Below are positions 8,509 to 16,507 of a stretch of 64,000 nt of DNA, piece after piece (the first letter of the stretch is position 1; each line of letters starts with the position of its first letter). The stretch is from JBFMFH01 sp040752275 (GTDB lineage: Bacteria; Acidobacteriota; Vicinamibacteria; Vicinamibacterales; JAKQTR01). The notes under the pieces are model-generated. The model was not told the DNA's origin. It worked only from the letters and a program-made list of their open reading frames with translations, and did not search any database. The DNA lies in NCBI GenBank assembly GCA_040752275.1, contig JBFMFH010000062.1, forward strand, positions 62,001-126,000, in the 5' to 3' direction. The translations under genes were made by a program, and so were the position numbers.

Positions 8509-10650
8509 TCAGCGGGAGAGGACAGTACGGGGCGGATTCTGCAACAGTGCGGCCAGGCGTGCGACGTCGGCACCGTACGCGTCCCTCGGCGCAGACTCCA
8601 CGAACCGGACGAGATACGGGCGCGCCGCCTCGAACTGCCCGGCGTTGACGAGTTCGGTCCCCAGATTGAACAGGGCGTCGTAGTCCTCGGAATTCAACGA
8701 CACGGCCCGCTTCCAGGCCTCGATCGCCGCATCGCGGTGGCCAAGCCGGCTCTCGGCGGCACCCAGGCCGGTATGAGACGCCGCCCAGTCCGGATTGACC
8801 TCAATCGCGCGTGCGAACGCCGCGCGCGCTGCCATGATGTGGCCTGCCGCGAGCTCGGCGGACCCCATGTTCTGGAGCGCCATGGCGTTGCGGACATCGA
8901 CGGACAGGATGCGCTCGAATACCTCGAGCGCCCGCTCCGTCTGGCCCGACCTCGCATAGGCGATGCCGAGCGCATTGAGGGCGTCGACGCCGGCGTCCGG
9001 CCTCACGGCAGCCTGTTCCAGGATCGGCAGCGCCTGGTCCAGTGCGCCGACCTCGGACAGATACATGCCCAGCTTCCACTGGACTTCCGCGCTGGAGACG
9101 CCCCGCTCGATTGCCCGGCGCAGCGTCGCGATGGCTTCGGCACGCCGCCCCATCTCCCAGTCGAGAAACGACAGGTGCAGGTACGCGAGCCCCATGCCCG
9201 GGCGCCTGTCGATAATCGCACGGTAGATGTCCGCCGCCTCGCGAAGCCGCCCAACATTGAACAGCTCGACCGATCGCATCATCTCCTGGTCGAGCCCGAT
9301 CAGCCGCTTGGGGTCATCGTCCTCCGTATAGATCGTCCTTGGCGCCGCGGAGCCGGAGGTGTACCCGAGCGCGCGAAGCCGCTCGGTGGTCTCCGCATTC
9401 TCCCCCATACGCGCGCCCGGTGCGGTCGGACCGAACGCCTTCAGCCGGCTGCGCAGCACCTCAGTTCGCTCCGACTGGCGGGACGCGAGATTGTCGGCCT
9501 CGGCCGGATCACGGGAGAGATCGTACAGTTCCGGCAGCGGCAATTCGATGTACTTGTCGCGGTCGACGAGAACGCCCGTCAGTGGTGCCCAACCCCGGTT
9601 GAGGGACGGAGCCAACGCCTCGAAGTAGCCGGCCCGGATGCGCCCGGCTTCTGTCGCCAGACCGAAGAGCGACCGGCCCGGCAGCTCCGGCGGGGCGGCC
9701 ACCTGCAGGGCGTCGAGGACGCTCGGAAGGATGTCGATGTGCTGAACGGACAGAGCCGAGAGGCGAAGCCGGTGCGGACGACCGGCCGTCGCCTGCCCCT
9801 TCGAGTACTGCGCCACGATGAGGGGCACGCGCAGCATGGCTTCGTAGGCGAAGATGCCGTGCGTCGCCTCGCCGTGATCGCCGAGCCCTTCGCCGTGGTC
9901 GCTGGTGACGATCACGAGGGTCGGCCGGTCCGTGACCGCCCGGACCGCTTCGAACAGTGGTCCGAGCGCGTGATCCGTGTACGCCACCTCGCCGGCGTAC
10001 GGGTTGTTCGCGTAGGTCTTCGCGAACGGCTCGGGCGGGCGGTTGGGCGCGTGCGGATCGTAGAGGTGGACCCAGGCAAACCACCTGTCGCGTCCACGCT
10101 GGCCGATCCACGCGAGGGCTGAAGCGACAACCTCTCCGGCGGGACGCTCGCTCTCGGCGAATGTGGCCGGGCCCCGCACCTCCCTGACGCGGTCGTCGTA
10201 GACGTCGAACCCGGCGTCGAGCCCGAACTGCGAGTCGAGGGGGTAGCCGCCGATGAAAGCCCCTGTGGCGAACCCTCGGCTCTTCAGCATCGTGGCCAGC
10301 GTGACGGTGTCGCGTGGCACACGATATCCGCTGTTGTCGCGCACGCCGTGCGCCGGCGGGATCAGCCCGGAGAAGACGCTGACGTGCGACGGCAGGGTGA
10401 TGACGGCATGGGCGTGCGCGAAGTCGTACTGGATGCCGTCGGCCGCCACCGCGTCGAGGTTGGGCGTTGCGGCGACGCCGCCATAGCTGCCGAGCGCATC
10501 GGCTCGAAGCGTGTCGATGGTGACGACAAGGACGTTCTGATCCGGGGAGCGGACGATCGCCAGTTGCGCGTCCCCAGCCGGCCACCACCACCAGGTGGCG
10601 ACGACCGCACTGAGGCCCAACGCAACGACGATCCCCCACTTCCTGGTCAT
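8509..10650 (-). CDS. Sulfatase-like hydrolase fused to TPR repeats
   Basis: This 713-residue protein has an N-terminal membrane anchor (residues 5-24, with a WWWW stretch) and an alkaline-phosphatase/sulfatase superfamily domain at about 38-400. Visible metal-site motifs are VVTIDTLRADALGSYGG and VTSDHGEGLGDHGE. Some seven TPR units cover about 450-700. The catalytic signature is ITLPSH, with Thr85 where true sulfatases carry the Cys/Ser that becomes formylglycine, and His instead of Arg. It may therefore act on phosphate esters or transfer phospho-groups rather than cleave sulfate; this is an inference. Its ATG overlaps the stop of the preceding paralogue by 4 bp. Confidence 0.85.
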   Translation of the reverse strand: MTRKWGIVVALGLSAVVATWWWWPAGDAQLAIVRSPDQNVLVVTIDTLRADALGSYGGVAATPNLDAVAADGIQYDFAHAHAVITLPSHVSVFSGLIPPAHGVRDNSGYRVPRDTVTLATMLKSRGFATGAFIGGYPLDSQFGLDAGFDVYDDRVREVRGPATFAESERPAGEVVASALAWIGQRGRDRWFAWVHLYDPHAPNRPPEPFAKTYANNPYAGEVAYTDHALGPLFEAVRAVTDRPTLVIVTSDHGEGLGDHGEATHGIFAYEAMLRVPLIVAQYSKGQATAGRPHRLRLSALSVQHIDILPSVLDALQVAAPPELPGRSLFGLATEAGRIRAGYFEALAPSLNRGWAPLTGVLVDRDKYIELPLPELYDLSRDPAEADNLASRQSERTEVLRSRLKAFGPTAPGARMGENAETTERLRALGYTSGSAAPRTIYTEDDDPKRLIGLDQEMMRSVELFNVGRLREAADIYRAIIDRRPGMGLAYLHLSFLDWEMGRRAEAIATLRRAIERGVSSAEVQWKLGMYLSEVGALDQALPILEQAAVRPDAGVDALNALGIAYARSGQTERALEVFERILSVDVRNAMALQNMGSAELAAGHIMAARAAFARAIEVNPDWAASHTGLGAAESRLGHRDAAIEAWKRAVSLNSEDYDALFNLGTELVNAGQFEAARPYLVRFVESAPRDAYGADVARLAALLQNPPRTVLSR

Positions 10651-12908
10651 CGTCCTGCCTGGCGGGCGCGGGCTCGGATGCCGGCGGCCTTGGCGTGTTC
10701 ACCGAACATGGTCCAGAGCCGTTCAGCCAGCCCGAAGCTCTCCGGGTTCGGCGTGACCCGGAGCATCTCTTCGATCTCGGTCTCGGCCAGCCGGGACCGG
10801 CCCTGGGCCCGGTAGAGCATGGCCAGGCCCGCGCGCGACCGGGCACTCGCGGGGAAATACCGCAGTTCGTCGCGGAACAGCCCCTCGGCCTCGCCCAACC
10901 GATCCAACCGCGCCAGCGTGTCGGCGAGATGGTAGCGAACGTCCGGCATCTGGAATGTCCGGTTCTGGCTCTTGCGCAGCGTAGCCTCGAAGTGGGGCAG
11001 TGCTTGGACAAAGCGGCCGGCCCGATGACAGATGAGGCCTTCCACGTAATCGGTGAGCGGCATCTCCGGGTCGGCCTCTTCGGCGCGCTTCGCCTCCGCC
11101 CTTGCCTCCGACTCGTCATTCCGGGCGAGCGCGATCCGCATCAGCAACCGGTGCGCGGACGCCCTCCAGCGATGGTCGGTCGGCGGCAGGACCGCGAGGG
11201 CGGCATCCGCCTGCTGTCTGGCCTCATCCAGCCTGCCCAGGTCCACAAGGACCTGCGTGACGCTGACCAGGCCGGCCGGGTCGTGGGGTGCGACCTCGAC
11301 GAGGCGCCTGTAGGCAGCCAGGGCGTCGTCGAGCCTCCCCTGTCGAAGCCGGAGGCCGGCGATCTCGCTCCAGACATCGGCCATCGCGGGGCTGTCGGCC
11401 ACGATGCCCTGCAGCAGGGGGATCGCCTCCTCGACACGATTGCTGCGGACGAGCGCCAGCGCGTCGCGGTAGCGGGCCAACGTCTGAATGTGGTCCTTCG
11501 GATCCGGCAGCGCATCGGCGCGTGACGCTTCCTTCGCCGTTGCCTGCATGCCGACGTAGCCCAGGGCCCTCAGGCGCTCCCGGTCTTCCGCGCTCACCTC
11601 GGCAGGCGTGTCGATGGTGACGCCGCGGAGCAGGCTGTCGAGCGCCTTCCGCATGGCCACGCGGGCGGACTCGCGTTCAGCCGCGAGGTTGACCGTCTCG
11701 CCCGGGTCCAGTTGAATGTCGTACAGTTCGTCGCGCGGCGCCCGGATGAACCGGTACCGCGAGTCGGTCAAGGCGTACAGTTCGCTCCATCCGTAGTGGT
11801 AGCGGGAGTAGAGCGCCTCGGCGTACAAGCCCCGCTCGTCGAGCCGCTGCCCGCCGAATGCCGGACCGAGCGTCCGTCCCTGGAGACCGTTGGGCGTGGG
11901 GATGCCGGCGAGATCGAGAATCGTGGGCAGCAGATCGATGTGCTGGACCGGGTCGGCCACGCGCCGGCGCTTGCCACGCTGGCCCGGCAGCTTGACGACG
12001 AGCGGGACCCGGATGGTCTCGCCGTAGAGAAAGATGCCGTGCTCCATCTCGCCATGGTCGCCGAGTCCCTCGCCATGGTCGGAAAGGAAGACGACGAGCG
12101 CATCGTCGTACTGCCCGCGCCGCTTCAGCGACTCGATGAGCCGTCCCACCAGTTCGTCGGAGTAGGCGACTTCCCCGTCGTACGGCAGCACGTGCCGGAA
12201 CCGCTCGGGCGGGGTGTACGGCGTATGCGGCTCGTACAGGTGCACGAACAGAAAGTAGCGGGAGCTCGTTCGCCCGTTGAGCCACTGCTCGGCGGCGGCC
12301 AAGGTCTGACCGCCGTCGCGCTGAACGTCGCCGATGGCAATCTCGGGTGAGCTCGGCGGCAGCCGGTCATCGTACGCGTCGAACCCCTGATTGAGACCTG
12401 TGGCCGCACGCATCACGTAGGCGGAGACGAAGCCACCGGTGGCGAATCCCCGGTCGCGCAACAGACGCGGGAGGGTGACGGCGCCCGGCTCGAGCGCGAA
12501 GCCCATGTTGTCGCGCACGCCGTGTTCGAACGGGAGCTGACCCGTCAGGATCGAGGCGTGCGACGGAAGCGTCTGCGGCGCGTGGGCCCAGGCATGGTCG
12601 AACACAATCCCGTCCGCAGCGAGGGCGTCGACGGCCGGCGTCATCACCTTGTCGTACCCGTAGATCGGCAGGTGGTCGGCGCGCAGCGTGTCGATGGAGA
12701 TCAGGACGATCGGTCCATTGTGGGGCACCGAGCCTCGGCCCAGGAACCACCATCCTCCCGCGGCGGCCAGGAGCCCGAACGCGGCGACGATGGCCAGGAT
12801 GGCTGCCGGCTTCCGAGCGGGCGGCTTCGCGCCGGCGTGCGATTCCGGGGTGGGTTGCCGGGGGGGAGGAACGGCTGCGGTACGGCTCGCCGTCTTGCGT
12901 CTCGACAC
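10647..12908 (-). CDS. Sulfatase-like hydrolase fused to TPR repeats (paralogue)
   Basis: This 753-residue protein starts at a GTG (12908), 7 bp after the upstream gene's stop. It has a cytoplasmic Pro/Arg-rich tail, one transmembrane helix (about 36-56), a sulfatase/phosphatase-superfamily domain (about 66-430) and TPR units (about 470-740). LISIDTLRADHLPIYGY and LSDHGEGLGDHGE supply the expected metal ligands. The nucleophile site reads PQTLPSHAS, with Thr113 instead of Cys/Ser and His instead of the signature Arg, as in its neighbour. The topology puts the catalytic and TPR parts outside the cytoplasm. The substrate is unknown; the tandem pair with shared architecture points to duplication and perhaps paired function. 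Confidence 0.85.
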   Translation of the reverse strand: MSRRKTASRTAAVPPPRQPTPESHAGAKPPARKPAAILAIVAAFGLLAAAGGWWFLGRGSVPHNGPIVLISIDTLRADHLPIYGYDKVMTPAVDALAADGIVFDHAWAHAPQTLPSHASILTGQLPFEHGVRDNMGFALEPGAVTLPRLLRDRGFATGGFVSAYVMRAATGLNQGFDAYDDRLPPSSPEIAIGDVQRDGGQTLAAAEQWLNGRTSSRYFLFVHLYEPHTPYTPPERFRHVLPYDGEVAYSDELVGRLIESLKRRGQYDDALVVFLSDHGEGLGDHGEMEHGIFLYGETIRVPLVVKLPGQRGKRRRVADPVQHIDLLPTILDLAGIPTPNGLQGRTLGPAFGGQRLDERGLYAEALYSRYHYGWSELYALTDSRYRFIRAPRDELYDIQLDPGETVNLAAERESARVAMRKALDSLLRGVTIDTPAEVSAEDRERLRALGYVGMQATAKEASRADALPDPKDHIQTLARYRDALALVRSNRVEEAIPLLQGIVADSPAMADVWSEIAGLRLRQGRLDDALAAYRRLVEVAPHDPAGLVSVTQVLVDLGRLDEARQQADAALAVLPPTDHRWRASAHRLLMRIALARNDESEARAEAKRAEEADPEMPLTDYVEGLICHRAGRFVQALPHFEATLRKSQNRTFQMPDVRYHLADTLARLDRLGEAEGLFRDELRYFPASARSRAGLAMLYRAQGRSRLAETEIEEMLRVTPNPESFGLAERLWTMFGEHAKAAGIRARARQAGR

Positions 12909-12915
12909 GGTCCCT

Positions 12916-13629
12916 TTACTTCATCTGGTCGAGGAGTGCCCGTGCCGCAGCGGCGTTGGCCGTGGCCGGATTCACATCGATGGCCTGCGTGAGCATGGCG
13001 GTAGCCGCCGCAGGATCGCCGGCCGCCAGATGCGTGCGCCCGAGCTCCAGGAGCGCGATCTGGCTGCGGGCGTGGAGCGCGAGATAAGTCGTGAAGGCCG
13101 CAACCGCATCGTTGAGCCGACCGGCATCGCGGCAGGTCCGGCCGAGGGGCAGGTAGACCGCCGTCAGCGCCGGGACCTCCTTCAGGATGGTCCGGTACGC
13201 CTCGATCGCCTCGTCCCAATGTCGGGCCGCGGCGTGCTCGTCGGCCTTCTTCAGACCGGCTTGAATGGCGTCGGCGTCGAGCCTGCCGAGAAGTCCGCCG
13301 ATCCGCATCGGGGCCAGGATGAAGTCGAACCTCCGGTTCCGGTCGAACGACGAGACCCGAACATCGCCCCGGGCGGCTTCGTATCCGTCGGCCATCACGA
13401 TGACCGACCAGATGCCGAAGCGCAGGCCGAGCATGGCCCACTCGCCCTTCTCGTCGGTCGTGGAGGTGAACTCGGTGGGCTGGGCGCCGGCGTTCCGCGC
13501 GGTGATGACGGCGCCCTTGACGGGCTCGCCCTGGTCGGTCTTGACGGTGCCGCTGATCCGGGCGACCTGGGCTTGAGCGGCCGGCGCGAACGCAAGCGTG
13601 GCAGCGAGCACGAGGATCGGGAAACGCAT
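12916..13629 (-). CDS. Secreted carboxypeptidase-regulatory-like/TPR protein (operon head)
   Basis: This 237-residue protein has a signal peptide (MRFPILVLAATLAFAPAAQA), a carboxypeptidase-regulatory-like beta domain (about 22-110; SGTVKTDQGEPVKGAVI) and three to four TPR units (about 125-235). It is the first gene of a six-gene minus-strand operon whose members are all exported or membrane-anchored. It resembles the 2019-2930 protein in domain order and in the Asp/Gly-rich start of the beta domain. It probably acts as a periplasmic scaffold for the sulfatase-like and VWFA proteins encoded after it; this follows from context only. Confidence 0.83.
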   Translation of the reverse strand: MRFPILVLAATLAFAPAAQAQVARISGTVKTDQGEPVKGAVITARNAGAQPTEFTSTTDEKGEWAMLGLRFGIWSVIVMADGYEAARGDVRVSSFDRNRRFDFILAPMRIGGLLGRLDADAIQAGLKKADEHAAARHWDEAIEAYRTILKEVPALTAVYLPLGRTCRDAGRLNDAVAAFTTYLALHARSQIALLELGRTHLAAGDPAAATAMLTQAIDVNPATANAAAARALLDQMK

Positions 13630-13670
13630 GGGCGGGGTTCCTCCGGTTATGTTAGCGTACGGGCGCGTTC

Positions 13671-13691
13671 AGGAGACAGGAGACAGGAGAC
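13671..13691. repeat. Heptanucleotide tandem repeat (AGGAGAC)x3
   Basis: Three head-to-tail copies of the 7-bp unit AGGAGAC stand in the 172-bp gap between the operon head and the divergent serine hydrolase-NamZ gene. The rest of the gap shows no gene; a good ribosome site (GGGAGG) precedes 13802. Confidence 0.85.
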
Positions 13692-13801
13692 AGAAGTAGG
13701 ATGCGTCGGCCTGGTCGGCCGACCTTCTTCAGGCTGGTTACCCGGCGAGTGATCAGCCGCGGTCGGGCGTCGGCTTTGAGGGAACCGCCGGGAGGTGCAT
13801 C

Positions 13802-16225
13802 GTGCGCAGCAGTCGATTCGCGTTCGCCATTCTGCTAGTTGCGGCCGCAAGCGCCGCGTTCCTCCAGGCCTCCGGCCAGAAGCCGGCTCCGCGTCCAGGC
13901 CTGGTGGCCGGGGTCGATCTCGCCCGGCTCGCCGAGGTCGATCGCGTCATCGACCAGGCCATCGCCGACAGGCAGCTTCCTGGTGCCGTCCTGCTCGTCG
14001 GCCGCGGCCAGCAGGTCGTCTTTCAGAAGGCCTACGGCCGTCGCGCCGTCGCGCCGTCGGTCGAGGCGATGACCCTCGACACGATCTTCGACATGGCGTC
14101 GGTCACCAAGGTCGTTGCCACGACGACGAGCGTGATGATCCTGCTCCAGGAAGGGCGGATCCGACTCAACGACCGCGTGGCGTCGTTCATCCCCGATTTC
14201 GGCCGGTACGGAAAGGGCGAGATCACCGTCCGGCATCTGCTGACGCACGTGTCCGGATTGCGTCCTGACGTGGATCTCGGAGAACCGTGGGTGGGCTACG
14301 AGAAGGCCATCGCCCTCGCCGCCGAGGAGGTGCCCACGACCGCGCCAGGGGAGAGGTTCGTGTACAGCGACATCAATTTCTTCCTGCTCGGCGAGATCGT
14401 GGCCCGTGTCTCCGGGATGCCGCTCGACCGGTTCGCGCGCGAACGGATCTTCCTGCCTCTCGGGATGAAGGACACCACGTTCAATCCACCCGACGCGCTT
14501 CGGCCGCGCATCGCCCCCACCCAGTTGTGCACGCCGTACGGCTGGCCGTGCGATGGGCCAGACCAGATCATGCTGAGGGGCATGGTGCACGATCCCACCG
14601 CGAGGCGCATGGGGGGCGTCGCCGGCCACGCCGGGCTGTTCAGCACGGCCGCCGACCTGGCCCGGTACTGCCGGATGGTCCTCAGCGGGGGCCGGCTCGA
14701 CGGCGCGCGCGTGCTCTCGCCACTGACGGTTCTGAAGATGACCTCGCCGGCATCGCCAGCGTCTCACTTCAGCGTGCGGAGCCTCGGGTGGGACATCGAT
14801 ACGTCGTACTCGTCGAACCGCGGTGAACTGCTGCCCGTGGGCTCTTTCGGACACACCGGGTTCACCGGCACCTCGCTCTGGATCGACCCGCTGACGGAAA
14901 CCTTCGTCGTGTTCCTCTCGAACCGTGTTCACCCGGACGGCAAGGGGGATGTCACTCCGCTGCGTGCGCGGGTGGCGACCGTTGTCGCCGCCGCACTCGA
15001 GCGCGTGCCAGACGCAGCGAACGTGAGGCAGCGGGCGTGGACGGGCACGGACTTTGGTGCGGCCGGCACCGTCCCGACACGCGACGATGCGCCGGCGGGG
15101 CGCACACTGAGCGGGATCGACGCGCTGCGGGCGAACAACTTCGCCCCGCTTCAGGGCAAGCGGGTGGGGCTCGTCACGAATCACACCGGGCTGTCACGTA
15201 CGGGGGAGAGCACCATCGACGTACTGGCGGCGGCGAAGGGCCTGACGCTCGTCGCGCTGTTCAGCCCGGAACACGGCATCCGCGGTACGCTCGACGACAA
15301 GGTCGCCGCGTCCGCGGACGAGAAGACCGGCCTCCCCATCCACTCGCTGTACGGGGAGACGCGCCGGCCGACGGATCAGATGCTGGACGGTATCGACACG
15401 CTGGTGATCGATCTCCAGGACGTCGGCGTCCGCTTCTACACCTACATCACGACGATGGCCTACGTCATGGAGGAGGCGGCCAAGCGGAAGATCGGCGTCG
15501 TGGTCCTCGACCGGGTCAACCCGATCGGTGGCGTCCAGATCGAAGGCCCGATTGTCGATGAAGGCGAGCTCGCGTTCACGGCCTACATGCCGATGCCCAT
15601 CCGTCACGGCCTGACGATGGGCGAGCTGGCGACGCTCTTCAATGCCGAGCGGAAGATCGGCGCGGATCTCACGGTGGTGAAACTCGAACACTGGACGCGA
15701 GATGCCTGGTTCGAGGACACCGGGCTGCCCTGGGTGAACCCGTCGCCGAACATGCGCAACATGGTGGCGGCCAGCCTCTACCCGGGAGTCGGCGCCATCG
15801 AGGCGTCCAACATCTCCGTGGGGCGGGGAACCGACACCCCGTTCGAGCAGATCGGCGCACCGTGGATCGACGGCCCCGCCCTCGCGGCCGAGTTGAACCG
15901 GCGCAACCTCCCGGGCGTCCGCTTCTATCCCGTCCGCTTCACCCCCGCGTCGAGCCGCTTCGCCGGGGACGCCTGCCAGGGCGTGTTCATCGTCGTGACC
16001 GACCGCGCCCGGCTGCGGCCGGTGCGTCTGGGCATCGAGCTGGCCGTGGCCCTGTTTCGCCTCCACCCGGATGCGTTCGACGTGGAACGCGTTGGGCGGC
16101 TCTTCGGGGCCGACACGGTGAGGCGCATCCGCCTGGGGCTGGAGGCCTCTGAAATCGCGGCATCGTGGAGCAGGGCAGAGGCCCGATGGAGGGCCATGCG
16201 GGCAGCCCACCTTCTGTACCGCTGA
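13802..16225 (+). CDS. Serine beta-lactamase-like hydrolase fused to NamZ (DUF1343) exo-muramidase
   Basis: This 807-residue exported protein combines two wall-active modules. Residues about 40-400 are a class-C beta-lactamase/PBP-like serine hydrolase: SVTK (Ser100, Lys103), YSD (Tyr188; Asp190 where Asn is usual) and GHTGF. Residues about 435-807 are DUF1343, the family of NamZ exo-beta-N-acetylmuramidase, with motifs VGLVTNHTGLS, LFSPEHGI, DLQDVGVRFYTY and NPSPNMRN. The predicted role is periplasmic or extracellular peptidoglycan-fragment turnover, releasing MurNAc from muropeptides. GTG at 13802 is used, preceded by GGGAGG and giving a good signal peptide (residues 1-24). It is monocistronic and divergent from the VWFA operon. 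Confidence 0.9.
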   Translation: MRSSRFAFAILLVAAASAAFLQASGQKPAPRPGLVAGVDLARLAEVDRVIDQAIADRQLPGAVLLVGRGQQVVFQKAYGRRAVAPSVEAMTLDTIFDMASVTKVVATTTSVMILLQEGRIRLNDRVASFIPDFGRYGKGEITVRHLLTHVSGLRPDVDLGEPWVGYEKAIALAAEEVPTTAPGERFVYSDINFFLLGEIVARVSGMPLDRFARERIFLPLGMKDTTFNPPDALRPRIAPTQLCTPYGWPCDGPDQIMLRGMVHDPTARRMGGVAGHAGLFSTAADLARYCRMVLSGGRLDGARVLSPLTVLKMTSPASPASHFSVRSLGWDIDTSYSSNRGELLPVGSFGHTGFTGTSLWIDPLTETFVVFLSNRVHPDGKGDVTPLRARVATVVAAALERVPDAANVRQRAWTGTDFGAAGTVPTRDDAPAGRTLSGIDALRANNFAPLQGKRVGLVTNHTGLSRTGESTIDVLAAAKGLTLVALFSPEHGIRGTLDDKVAASADEKTGLPIHSLYGETRRPTDQMLDGIDTLVIDLQDVGVRFYTYITTMAYVMEEAAKRKIGVVVLDRVNPIGGVQIEGPIVDEGELAFTAYMPMPIRHGLTMGELATLFNAERKIGADLTVVKLEHWTRDAWFEDTGLPWVNPSPNMRNMVAASLYPGVGAIEASNISVGRGTDTPFEQIGAPWIDGPALAAELNRRNLPGVRFYPVRFTPASSRFAGDACQGVFIVVTDRARLRPVRLGIELAVALFRLHPDAFDVERVGRLFGADTVRRIRLGLEASEIAASWSRAEARWRAMRAAHLLYR

Positions 16226-16507
16226 GCGCAAGACGTCTGCGGTGAGGATTCTGATTATTGGATCGCCGGTCGTCCGAGATCCAGGGGCCTGGACGAACGA
16301 CGATGGCCCACGAATGCCCACGTGCGATCAAGTCCCATCCGGTGAGCGGGTTAGAAGATTCTCCTTCCGTTTGTATGGATCTTGCTGCATACTGAACCGG
16401 CCACCTCGGAAACAGATCGGGTCGGATCGTGTCCCCGGGGTGTGCCGTGGCGTTCGGGTTCTTCTTGCCCGTTTCACACCCTTGTCCTCGAGGAGGAGGA
16501 ACAACGC

